Assembly (NCBI GenBank): GCA_002077045.2
Contig: KZ111157.1
Location: 726,126-790,125, forward strand
DNA from: Rachicladosporium sp. CCFEE 5018
Taxonomy: Eukaryota > Ascomycota > Dothideomycetes > Cladosporiales > Cladosporiaceae
DNA length: 64,000 nucleotides
Direction: 5' to 3'
The notes under the pieces are model-generated. The model had not been told where the DNA came from, ran no database searches, and saw only the letters and a program-made list of their open reading frames with translations. Made by a program: the position numbers and the translations under genes. This document shows positions 9,734 through 19,565 of this stretch, piece after piece (position 1 is the stretch's first letter; every line of letters begins with the position of its first letter).

Positions 9734-11401
9734 CTACCAATACTCACCCGGCCCAACAGGGATGACATACTTCTTCCACCGCTCGAGACTGTTCGCCTCC
9801 TTCCACACATCAATCCCACCAGCCACGCCGTTTCTGTTCACTCTCAAATGTCTTGACTTGACATTTGCCAACACAATGTCGAAGAAAGCGCGTAGCTGGG
9901 CAGAATGACCATGATTATACGGATTGTTCCCATGCTGCAGCAAGCTCCTATCCGTCACCGATGGCGTCCCATCGCTGAGCTTCGCGTGACCACTCGGATT
10001 GCCGAATACATCCCCAAAAGCAAACGGCAAGACTAATTCGAAGCCATCTTCTATCGGGTACGCGTCGTCTCGTTGGCAAGCCCTAAGATACAACCCGTAC
10101 TGAAAGTGTCGGGCGTCTTGATCATAGATGTGCACAGATGTCTGGCTCGTTCTACTGGTGATGCCGTCACCACGAAACAGCATGACACTAGGAGTGTCGT
10201 AAGTATCGTTGAGCGGAAGCTGAGGGTCCATCTGATATTCTGCGTCCAGTCGCTGTTGCGCTACGAATGTTTCCGCGTCAGGAACAGTAAGCCCAGGTGC
10301 GATATGAGTGACGCGTGGCTTCCGCGCGCCCGTGAGAAACTCTCGCGCGAAACCATCTGGAATGCGAGCTTCGATCACGGTGGACAGGGTGAGCAGCTTT
10401 TGCTCTGTCACGGTGTTGTCAAGACCCATCTTGCTCTCGATGCACGTCACAGCATCGTCCCATGCAGCCAACGTCCGAGTCAGGTCATCAGTCGTGTATG
10501 GCTGTATGGTCCAGGGATCACCACCGCCCCACCACCGTCGAGCGCCCGTCTTCGGGTCCACCTTCGGACCGCCGCATGGGTACAGCAATCCATCGGACCC
10601 GGTCTCGTGCCACTCCCTACCCACGAGATCCGGTATGGCGACGACTTTCTGGCACAAGATCATCTCTATCCAGACGGAGAGTATGGACTCTAGTGGTTGC
10701 CACGGGTACATTGGATACGGCTCGAGCCAATGACACAAGTCGAAATGCATGTAAGCCTTGTGAGCATTGGTATCGTAGCTGTGCAGACTTGTGTCAGTGA
10801 TCACCCCTGCGCCTGTACAGATAGTTCACACTTACACAATCCCATCCATCTTACTCGCGTGTCCCATCAGCGTCCCATAACACGTGAGGATCTGCTCCTC
10901 GCCCTCATTGCTATGCCAATCTCCGTGTGGGCACAACGTATCTACATAGAAGAAGACATTCATCTTCTGGCCTTTGAACTCAGGCGTATCCTCGAGCGTG
11001 AGAGCAGCAGCCAAGAACGCGCGAATTGAGGAGTGGCCGTCATGCTGAGCATCCGACTTGATATCGATGACTGGGCGTGCGACACGATCAAACTCCGTGG
11101 CATCTCGTCCAGAAGTGACCCAGCCATGCTTCAGGATGGCGTTGTGGAGAGCAGCACAGCGCTCGTAGTCCATACCATCGAGATCTTCGCGCGGAGGATC
11201 CTCTCTAGTGACGAGCAGAGGCCGGACAGCATTGAAAATTCGGAAGTAGGCCGTCATATCCGACACCGTCTCTGTAGGGTCTATCATACTGCTCTGACCG
11301 TCCATCGCAAAGGACGCTCGAGTAATGTGTGCTTGCTTATACGCGAGACAGACGCGGATGAGAAGAAGGAGGCGGGCAAGTCCCTTGACGCTCATAGGCA
11401 T
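9734..11401 (-). CDS. Hypothetical secreted protein, unknown family
   Basis: Two exons on the minus strand, 11401-10836 and 10778-9734, joined by a 57-nt intron (GTAAGT donor, TGCACAG acceptor) that restores one frame of about 536 residues. The N-terminus (MPMSVKGLARLLLLIRVCLA) looks like a signal peptide. The mature part is rich in aromatic residues, Asp and His, with clusters such as HGDWHSNEGEEQ, FDLCHWLEPYPMYPWQP and NPYNHGHSAQL that could bind a metal or carbohydrate. I do not recognise the family. Continuous coding over two exons argues that it is a real gene. Confidence 0.75.
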
Positions 11402-12234
11402 ACCCAGTCTCTAGTCGTGCGAGTCTCTCTCGTCAGGAGCGCTGCCTATCTCGACATATCACCTGCCTTACCTGTAGATGAACATAGCGCTATGTTGCCT
11501 GCCTGACGCGACGGTGCGGCACAGCAGCCTACGAACCCAGTGGACTCCGCGCCGGTCAGTCCATAGCGATCAAGAGTGAGCTCAGTGGCATCTACAGGCG
11601 TCGCTGACGATCTGTATTGATCGTGGCGCGCGAGAGTAGACGTCGCGTGCTTGTGATGCACTATCGGCTAGAAAGTGACCATAGTCTTGCAGAGGAGATA
11701 GTGTGGACTCAACTTTCAAACCGTTGAAATTGGATTTCGTACAAGTTTACTCGTGTTGTGATTGTAAGTACCCGCCAAAGCACTGAGATTCAGCAGTTGG
11801 TATAGTCGGCAATCACTATCATCAATTGAAGTGCATCGAAGCGCTATATGGCCGTCAAGATCGAATATCGTCTCGATGGGATTTGTGGTTGTTGCGAATT
11901 GGGGTTGTGGCAGGGTTAGGGTTGCTCGCTCGGCGACGACAGAGGCAAATTATCTATATGCGCGGAAGAAGAGAGATGATGATACTTATGGAAGACCAGC
12001 GCCGACACCGAGTGAATCCTTGCATTCAATTTCACATACACCATCCAATCCAATAGGACATCCGAGCACTTCGGAGATCCCAGCCATCCAAACTCTCTCG
12101 CTAAACTCTCGCAAATGCCAGCGAATGCCCCTGCCCCGCGCTAAATGTCATGCTGCCTCTGCTGTGTTGCTTTCCTACAACTGAGTCCCTCCCATACCAG
12201 TCCTGCCCCCAACTCATGCCTCCTCCAATACCTT
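11402..12234. other. Intergenic with one TTAGGG-type motif
   Basis: Upstream region of the secreted-protein gene and downstream region of Elongin A. A GGGTTAGGGTT motif lies at 11913-11923. Overlapping open frames around 11826-12184 have no protein-like features. Confidence 0.5.
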
Positions 12235-13434
12235 TCACACCCTGCCCTTCTTGACAGGCATGAAGATGTCCACCTGCCGCTTTCGTTTCGGCTGCATCCC
12301 TGCCCTAGGTGATACGACTGCCGGGCTCAAGCTTCTCCCACCGGTGCCCTGGCTCATCCCGGGACTACTCGCAGTTGTAGCAGGCGATGGCGGGAGCTGT
12401 AAATGATCTGATTGATACTGGAGGCCTGGACTGTCGGCCGTGCTCGCTGGTGATGGCAGAGCAACCGGGTAGCGCGGGAGCGGCCGAGCTGGCGGCTTTG
12501 ATGGTAATATATCACGCCTCGGTGGCGATGACTCGACAGATGCTGCTGGCCTGGCGACGGTGTGAGTGCTCGTATGCGTCGATGTCGGAATTCGTGCATT
12601 CGAGGCTTCAGCAACTGTCTTCCTGCCCGCCTGCGTCAGATTCCTCAGCCTCTGCTCCCTCTCGCGCATCTGCTGCAGTCTCGCAGCGTCCAGTGCCGTA
12701 TCAGTAGCCGACTTCTTCCCCATTGGCGCGAACACCTTCCGGATCTCAGTCTTCGGTTCTGCAATCCTCTTGATAGCCTCGGCAGCGCGCTTCGCAGCCG
12801 CCGTGACCTCATTGTTATAGTCCGGCCGCATGCTCTTTGGCACGACTAAGATCTGCGTCTTCCCAGTTGGAATGCCAGTCTTCGCGAAGGTCTGCATATG
12901 TGGCTTCTGCTGCTGCGCGCGAGCTACGACTGACCGCTTGATAGCTTGAAGTGGTCTTGCCGAGCTCGACACTCCAGTAGCGTGCTGATGCCCTCTTTTA
13001 TTCAGCACGCCATCCACAAACATGGCCTGCTTAGCCGGCCGCGCAATAACCTTGTTCACGAACATGGTCGAGCCCTTCTCCTCCTTCAGTCCCATCAACG
13101 TCCGCTGCAACGCGTCCTCGGCGCTCTTTTTCTTCGCCTCCTCTTCTCTCCGCAATTTCCGGTAGACCTTGTGCCATGATCGAGGGTTCTTAGGGTAGAG
13201 CATCTTCTTCTTGCCGTCCGGTATGTCCCGTATGATGAAAGCTTGCCATAGTGGCGCGGACTTATCGGCGATGTGCGGGCTGTTGGTCTCGATTTTCAAG
13301 AGGTGGTCGGGGTTATCAATGCGTCTGAGTATCGGCTCGAGGAGATCGTAAGGCGTGTCGCCGACGTCTTCGATGCGGGAGAGCGTGCGGGTGGCAGCGC
13401 GCTGGGCCATGAGGGCGAGTGAAGAGACAGGCAT
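12235..13434 (-). CDS. Elongin-A (RNA polymerase II elongation factor SIII subunit A)
   Basis: About 399 residues, started at MPVSSLALMAQRA because fungal Elongin A proteins begin this way; an upstream in-frame Met is possible. The conserved domain is at the N-terminus: IEDVGDTPYDLLEPIL is the BC-box region that contacts Elongin C, followed by RRIDNPDHLLKIE and APLWQAFIIRDIP, the F-box-like and core part. The remainder is basic and low in complexity (Ala, Arg, Lys, Pro), normal for the family. The protein works in the nucleus as a transcription elongation factor and, with Elongin C and a cullin, as a ubiquitin ligase for stalled polymerase II. Divergent from THO7. Confidence 0.9.
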   Translation of the reverse strand: MPVSSLALMAQRAATRTLSRIEDVGDTPYDLLEPILRRIDNPDHLLKIETNSPHIADKSAPLWQAFIIRDIPDGKKKMLYPKNPRSWHKVYRKLRREEEAKKKSAEDALQRTLMGLKEEKGSTMFVNKVIARPAKQAMFVDGVLNKRGHQHATGVSSSARPLQAIKRSVVARAQQQKPHMQTFAKTGIPTGKTQILVVPKSMRPDYNNEVTAAAKRAAEAIKRIAEPKTEIRKVFAPMGKKSATDTALDAARLQQMREREQRLRNLTQAGRKTVAEASNARIPTSTHTSTHTVARPAASVESSPPRRDILPSKPPARPLPRYPVALPSPASTADSPGLQYQSDHLQLPPSPATTASSPGMSQGTGGRSLSPAVVSPRAGMQPKRKRQVDIFMPVKKGRV

Positions 13435-13852
13435 AGTGGTGGTATCGAGGTGGTGACTGCCTACGCGTGATATGTGTGAAGTGGGGATCATGCACAAGTG
13501 CAGTCAAGGTTGGACGTGAACAAAGAAGTGTGTGTGGTCAGGTCGGGTCCGAGATCTGAAGTGGTATGTGGAGGGGACAATAAGAGAGGAACATGGTTTG
13601 TTATAGACGCGTCAGGTACGTGTGAAACTTTGTACGGGATTGTGAGGACGGTACAAGAGAAGGCAGTGAGGTTCGTGATGACCCAATGCATTGGAGCTGA
13701 CCAAGTGCTAAGCTTTAAGGCGCTCGGGCCGTGTAGAGATCGCTCGGCGACCGCCGACGTGAAGCCGGAAGTGAATGCGATGGCACTGTAGATGTCTGGC
13801 ACACTTGGAGCATCGCCGAAAAGTCTCCATCCACCAAGCACATCCACGCAGC
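13435..13852. promoter_or_regulatory. Shared divergent promoter, Elongin A / THO7
   Basis: A 418-bp region separates the two start codons, which face away from each other. It must hold both promoters. No specific factor site was recognised. Confidence 0.5.
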
Positions 13853-14923
13853 ATGGCATCACTCAACTATGGCTTCCTCCCGCCAGCCGAAGAGGACGCT
13901 CTGCACGCCAGCCGGCTGCTAGCAATCGAAGAGCGACCCTTCCAACGCGTAACCCGCAGACTCCTAGATCGCGACTCACTCCTCCGCACAGTGCCGGCCC
14001 AGCTTCCGTCCCCTCCACCAGAAGGCGGAGACCAGGATGAGATAGCCATTGATCAAGATCTCAGCGATGAAGATGCACAGAAGAGGCAGACATTCCTCGA
14101 GGAAGTTCTGCTGGACTTCGCCAACTTGGAGAGCAGCATCACGCGCATCCAACTCATTCACGACTCGAACATCCGTGAGCGCGAGCGCTATGCAGAGGCA
14201 AAGCAGAAGATAGAGAGAGATTCACGAAAAGTGCGGGAGAGCACGCTTGAGCTCCGCACCTCCTTGGTAGAAGCTCAGAAAGTACTCCAATTGCGCAAAG
14301 GCTACGATGAGCTTGCGCTCAAGGTGCTGGCAGACAAGAAGCTCAAGTCACGCGAAGAGGCAAGCAATGACATCGCTGCACTGGAGAAGGAGATCGAGGA
14401 GCTGGAGGCGGAGAGCAAGGAGGTAGATGGATTGTGGATTGGCAGGAAGGAGCAGTTTGAGAAGATCGTGCAGGAGGGTGAGGTGATGCGAAGAATCATC
14501 AAGGGTATCAAGGAGCCTGAAGAAGTGGATGCTGAGGAGGGTGATGAGGATGAGGCTATGGACGGTGTCGATGGACCGGAGGACCGCAGTAGACTGGGAT
14601 CGCCTGCTGTTGGAGGAACGACACCGCGGCCCAGATCTGGCGGTGCGACACCTCTAGCGGGCGACGAGGATATCGCGCAAGGTGACGCGACGCCACTGCG
14701 CGTGGCTGATGATGACTCGAGTCTGCCCAGCGATCGGCCACACAATAAGTTCCTCGATGTGGTGGGCGGCACGCGAAGTTCGTCCCGCGCTGCGAGTTCA
14801 TCCAGAGTGGCGGACGTCGAGATGGAGGAGAGCAGTACTACAGAGCTGGAGGCTCCGCAGCTGAGTTTTGCAGTAGAGGCAGAGGCAGGGATCCCAGCAG
14901 ATCAGGAGATGGACGAGTCCTGA
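13853..14923 (+). CDS. THO complex subunit 7 (Tho7/Mft1)
   Basis: Single exon of 356 residues. The start at MASLNYGF gives the standard N-terminus. The family signature RLLAIEERPFQRVTRRLL is near residues 22-39, followed by a coiled coil (about 75-205) containing FANLESSITRIQLIHDS and long Glu/Lys heptads. The C-terminal third is acidic and disordered, longer than in animal THOC7 but usual for filamentous fungi. The THO complex couples RNA polymerase II elongation to mRNA packaging and export (TREX) and limits R-loops. Its stop is only 13 nt from the stop of the convergent TBCA gene. Confidence 0.92.
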   Translation: MASLNYGFLPPAEEDALHASRLLAIEERPFQRVTRRLLDRDSLLRTVPAQLPSPPPEGGDQDEIAIDQDLSDEDAQKRQTFLEEVLLDFANLESSITRIQLIHDSNIRERERYAEAKQKIERDSRKVRESTLELRTSLVEAQKVLQLRKGYDELALKVLADKKLKSREEASNDIAALEKEIEELEAESKEVDGLWIGRKEQFEKIVQEGEVMRRIIKGIKEPEEVDAEEGDEDEAMDGVDGPEDRSRLGSPAVGGTTPRPRSGGATPLAGDEDIAQGDATPLRVADDDSSLPSDRPHNKFLDVVGGTRSSSRAASSSRVADVEMEESSTTELEAPQLSFAVEAEAGIPADQEMDES

Positions 14924-14936
14924 CGTGGTAGCGCTT

Positions 14937-15404
14937 TCATGCTGCTTCGTTGAGTATGGTCGATGCGCCGACCAACGCCTCTTTGGCCTTGGTCACTTCT
15001 TCAGGCGTCGCATCACTGCTCGAGTCCTGGCGGACAGTATTAGTAGCCATCTAGACCCGTACATGCGATGTGCGACCAACCAGTTGTGTCTGCAGCCTAC
15101 TTTGCCCGTCCTCGATCTTTGTCTTCAGCTGAGGGAACATTGCCTTCGTCTCCTCCAGCGCACGTTTCTGAACGCTCATGTTAGCCTCGATATTGATAGG
15201 CTCCATGCGGCATGTCAGCGACAGACTCACCTCCTGCTTCAACACGAACTCAGCGTTGTCTTCTTCATGCTCACCAATGTCCCCAGATTCGAGCTTGGCA
15301 ATCCGAGCCTGCTGCTGGGAAGATTCTTTGTGATAGCTACCGACTTCCTTGACAAGCCTATTCAGCGAGGACGTCGCGATACTGATCTGGGATGGGGCTG
15401 GCAT
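14937..15404 (-). CDS. Tubulin-specific chaperone A (cofactor A, Rbl2/TBCA)
   Basis: Three exons: 15404-15231, 15167-15081 and 15026-14937, giving 116 residues, the family's normal length. Intron 1 (63 nt, GTGAGT) and intron 2 (54 nt, donor GTTGGT, branch site TACTAAT, acceptor CGCCAG) keep frame. Conserved pieces are NRLVKEVGSYHKE near the start, QQARIAKLE, RALEETKAMFP and the closing KAKEALVGAS helix. TBCA is a three-helix protein that captures folding beta-tubulin. The unusual GTTGGT donor is preferred because the next GT would give a 36-nt intron. Confidence 0.88.
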
Positions 15405-15626
15405 GATGGCTTCGTGTGGACGTATTTGCCGGGTTGTAGATAAGACCGTATTCCCCGTTGGATATTTGAGGCTCATGGCCATTGCGGGGACTTTAAGCGA
15501 AGTGCCTGCATTAGCGCAAACGCGAAGAAAGCGCGCTGCGCGTCTTCCACCTCTCTCAGATTGCGATTTCTATCTACCACATCGCCAACGAGAGAAGAAC
15601 CCACAACACACTGACTGTCGCCCACC
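15405..15626. promoter_or_regulatory. Shared divergent promoter, TBCA / MCM4
   Basis: Only 222 bp between the two start codons. The transcripts are expected to share control elements, but none was identified. Confidence 0.5.
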
Positions 15627-18096
15627 ATGTCGTCCCCAGCGCAACGCCGCTCAAATCGTAACTCAGTCAACGGCACACCGCGCCGCTCCTCCCAGCGCTC
15701 CTCTCAAGCCCCTGCATCAAGTCCAGCATTACCCGCAAACACGAACGGCAACGGCGGGCCACGATCGGACGCAGCAGCACCAGACGCAACGCCTCGAAGA
15801 CAGGCGCAGAGCTCGCAGAATCTCTCACAAAGCCAGGCACCGCCTACCAGCTCACCGCTGTTCTTTGGCTCCAGTCCACAAGGAGGTGAAAGTCAGAGCC
15901 AAAGTCAGAGTCAGAGTCGGCTGGGTGTACCGCACGGGAATGGTGCGACCAATGCAAGCTCGCCATTGAGAAGGCAGGTCGCGAATGGGGGCAGTGAGGG
16001 TGGGAGGACGCCAAGGGCAAACACCGGCTATGGAGGTTTGCAGTGGCAGTCTCGTCGAGGAGATAGATCCCTAACATTTCACAGATTCCTTGCCGATCCA
16101 CTACGTATCGAGCTCGGATCCAGCTGGACCGACTACGAATGGCCACCGCGCGCCGCACACGAGCTCGTCTGGGCTTTTCGTGAGATCTAGCGCCGGTAAC
16201 GCTCCACAATCAGCGAGAGAAAGGAGACATGATCTCGACTCAGCACTACTCGAGAATGGCACTAGACAGAGGAGGAGACTGCTGGTCGATGCAAACGGTA
16301 TGCCAGTACCTGCAGACTCGGATGCTGCCACGTTCTCGAACTTGAACCCCAATACATCGGATGCCAACGCGCTGGGCGGCGACTCGATGAATGTCATCTG
16401 GGGTACAAACGTGTCACTGGTAGATTCATTCAATGCTTTCAAGGACTTTCTCTTCAACTTCGAAAGGAAGTACCGCTTGAGTGCCGAAGGCGAGGTCGCG
16501 GACGGCGAGACACTGGATGCTGGACATCCTGCTCGCGAGAAAGAATACGTGAAGATGATGGAGACCATGCTGGATCTGGGAGTGCGGTTCATGTACCTCG
16601 ACTGCAAAAACCTGAAAGCATATCCACCCACGAGAAAGCTGTGGCATCAACTGCAGTCATTCCCAAGCGAGATTATCCCGCTTATGGACAGCGCGATCAA
16701 AGATTGCATTATCGATCTAGCCGAGAAGCGGATGGAGCAGATGCGTGCTACGCAGTCTCAGCAAAGGGTGAATGCTGCCAACGGCACACGAGACAGCTCG
16801 GCACCTCCCATGCCTAGCTCAGATATCGACAACGATATTGGCGGACGGACGCCTCGTGCTGAGGCCAATGTGCAAGAAGAGATTCCCGATCTTGTTGCGG
16901 AGATTGAGGCCAGAATCTTCCGCGTCCGACCACTCGGGCNNNNNNNNNNNNNNNNNNNNNNNNNNNNNNNNNNNNNNNNNNNNNNNNNNNNNNNNNNNNN
17001 NNNNNNNNNNNNNNNNNNNNNNNNNNNNNNNNNNNNNNNGAGATCCCGAGACACGCAGTCTGGTGCTGGAGTCTGGCGCACTCGTGCTCAGTGATGGAGG
17101 TGTGTGCTGCATCGACGAGTTCGACAAGATGTCAGACTCCACGCGATCTGTACTGCACGAAGTGATGGAGCAGCAGACTGTGTCCATCGCTAAAGCTGGC
17201 ATCATCACCACGCTGAACGCTCGCACGTCTATCCTGGCGTCTGCCAATCCAATCGGCAGCAAGTATAACCCCAACCTGCCTGTACCCCAAAATATCGACC
17301 TTCCGCCTACTCTGCTCAGCAGATTCGATCTGGTCTACCTGGTCCTCGACCGCATCGACGAGACGGCCGACCGCAAGCTTGCTCGCCACTTGGTCGGCAT
17401 GTATCTCGAAGACACGCCCGATCACGCCACACGAGACGAAGTCCTGGTAAGTCCCAAGATCCTGTATCCTGTATTCTGTGCCAGCAGAGCACTAACATGC
17501 TTTCCCAGCCCGTCGAGTTCCTCACGTCCTACATCTCCTACGCCCGCGCCAACATCCACCCCACCATCACCGCCGCGGCAGGCGAAGCCCTAGTAAAAGC
17601 CTACGTAGCCATGCGCAAGCTAGGCGAAGATATTCGCGCCGCCGAACGCCGCATTACCGCTACAACGCGCCAACTCGAATCCATGATCCGTCTCGCCGAA
17701 GCACACGCTAAGATGCGCCTCTCTGAGACCGTAACCGAAGCCGATGTAGCTGAAGCCGTACGGCTAATCCAGTCAGCGCTCAAGCAAGCCGCCACAGACG
17801 CCAGGACAGGCTTGATAGATATGGGCTTGCTGACTGAAGGGACTAGCGCCAGCGAGCGCAGACGCAAAGAGGATCTCAAGAACGGCGTTCTGGAAGTGTT
17901 GGACGATATGCTCCGGGCTGGGGGGAGTACGGCGCGGTATGGCGATGTTGTTAGGACGCTTAGCGAGCAGAGTAGTGTGCCTGTTGAGGGTGCGGAGTTT
18001 GCGGAGGCTGTGAGGGCGTTGGAGCAGGAGGGGAAGGTGCAGATGCTTGGTGAGGGGGCGAGGAGGAGCATTAGGAGGGTTACGGGGGGGATGTAA
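15627..18096 (+). CDS. MCM4: DNA replication licensing factor MCM4, central part missing in assembly gap
   Basis: Exon 1 is 15627-16035. A 49-nt intron (weak donor GTTTGC, CTAAC branch, TTCACAG) leads to exon 2 (16085 into the gap). After the gap coding resumes at 17040-17446, and a 62-nt intron (GTAAGT/CCCAG) leads to 17509-18096. The N-terminus is Ser/Gln-rich and disordered, followed by MCM N-domain landmarks VIWGTNVS and ERKYR. After the gap come Walker B CIDEFDKM, sensor SANPIGSKYNP, arginine finger SRFD and the C-terminal winged helix. Zinc motif and Walker A are absent, so roughly 300 residues lie in the 100-N gap. MCM4 is part of the MCM2-7 helicase. Frames on the two sides differ, as expected for a gap of arbitrary size. 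Confidence 0.93.
16940..17039. other. Assembly gap (100 N) hiding about 1 kb of MCM4
   Basis: Exactly 100 N. The flanking MCM4 segments are not adjacent in the family: RVRPLG precedes the OB/zinc region, and ETRSLVLESGALVLSDGG directly precedes Walker B. Confidence 0.93.
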
Positions 18097-18450
18097 TGGT
18101 TGGGATGTTAGATGAGTGTATGTATGGGTATGGGAGTGATTGATGCGGACATGAGAGTGGGTTGATGTTTGTGTAGACGCGTGGACGTGTGATATGCAGC
18201 GCTTGATGCGATTCCATGTCATTTCGCTCCAACGTCCGCCTTTCACTGCGTCTTCGTACGGGTCTCGTCGTAGAAATTCTCGTAACGCCACAAACGCCTT
18301 CCCATGCATGCATCATTCGTCTTTCGCCGGCAGCGCGTTACTGATGTGTATCACTTTGTTCCCGCAGTGCTGCAAGTCTGCTCGCCGCTGCTGCGCAACC
18401 AGTCACTCTCCGTCGTCCTCCCACCTCCAACATCATCCCTCGGCCTGGAC
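18097..18450. other. Convergent 3' region, MCM4 / NEDD8
   Basis: Holds the two 3' untranslated regions. No gene seen. Confidence 0.5.
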
Positions 18451-18949
18451 TCACGCCCGGCCTCCTCTCAGCGCAAGCACCAAATGCAGCGTCGCGCCTC
18501 CCTCGAGCTGGTACTCCGCTGCTGTCTTGTCGTCCGCCCTGTCATGTCCACGTCAGTACTGTATCTACACAGCCCACCCTCAGCACATCCCTGCCGCTAC
18601 ATCGTGCCCACAGATTTGTCTGAGCCAAGGCTGGGATATACGCACACCTGCTTCCCGCCATAGATCAACCGTTGCTGCGCCGGCGGTATACCTTCTTTCT
18701 CTTCTACGCGCTCCTTGATCTTCGAAACCTGGTGTCGTTTGTCAATGAGTCGAACGGAATGGTATGCGGTTGCTGGGTGGTGGGAGGAAGCGGTGAGGCG
18801 AGCCATGGGGATGGAGGTGTACCTTGTAGTCGGCCTCGATGTCTAGCTCGATCTCCTTGCCGGTGAGGGTACGGACTCTGTGCCCATGGGGGTTAGTGAC
18901 TGGAGTGATGAGCATGGTAGGGATGTGGGAGGATGTACTTGATCTGCAT
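18451..18949 (-). CDS. RUB1: NEDD8/Rub1 ubiquitin-like modifier
   Basis: Four small exons: 18949-18939 (11 nt), 18877-18823, 18728-18646 and 18538-18451, giving 78 residues. Introns of 61, 94 and 107 nt have GT/AG ends and frames join perfectly. The product starts MQIKVRTLTGKEIELDIEAD and contains KIKERVEEKEGIPP, Lys48 in GGKQ and the C-terminal LALRGG followed by a two-residue tail (RA) removed by processing. Ala72 separates NEDD8 from ubiquitin (Arg72), and the numbering matches exactly. Residue 50 is Val where most NEDD8 proteins have Met. NEDD8 activates cullin ligases. Because the exons are tiny, simple gene calling can easily miss this gene. Confidence 0.93.
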
Positions 18950-19565
18950 TGTGGGCGATTGATGGGGATGATTAGTGAACTTATTGGAGAGCCGATCGAG
19001 TGCTAATGCTGTGGTCTCAAAGTCGCCGGAGGGCCGGAGGATATGTAATGCTGGGAGGCGCGGATAGTCGAGAGATGTAGTGATAAATGTTCGCCTTGCG
19101 AGTGAGGTTCACTGGTAGCTGATATGCCAAGCCTTTACCTGTCACTTCATCGACAATACAGTACTTCATTTGAGGCACTGTAGACTACGTGAGATAATTA
19201 TGGAGATTTGAGCCATTAATAGACGGCGTCTTTAGAGACGGGATGCCATTGCGAGGACGCTGTCATGGGAGGGGATATATACTACACAGCTGCCTCGACG
19301 TTGTCCTACTCCAGGTACCTCTCGTCGGACGGCTTGGGCTACCTGTGCATCCCTCGACTCATTTATAGAAGCGAAGCCCAGAGACCGGTATCATGGAGAG
19401 AGCAGTAGCTGTGCAATCCTCAGCTAGCTCGGGCGTCCACCATCTCATCGACATAGCAGTACAGCATCCCACGATCGCGGCCATGTCGATAGCAGCATCG
19501 TCGGGAGGCGAGAGATCCGGAGACCAGAGTATTAGGCAATCAGGATCGAGACTCCGCAGCTCACC
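18950..19565. other. Intergenic, no gene seen
   Basis: Promoter of NEDD8 and 3' region of the acid phosphatase gene. No reading frame with protein-like content. Confidence 0.5.

Noticed and set aside
11826..12184. Two overlapping open frames in the intergenic region
   Set aside because: The frames conflict, no splice continuation and no protein-like pattern.
15880..15925. Short AGTCAG repeat
   Set aside because: It encodes the Ser/Gln run in the disordered MCM4 N-terminus and is not an independent repeat element.
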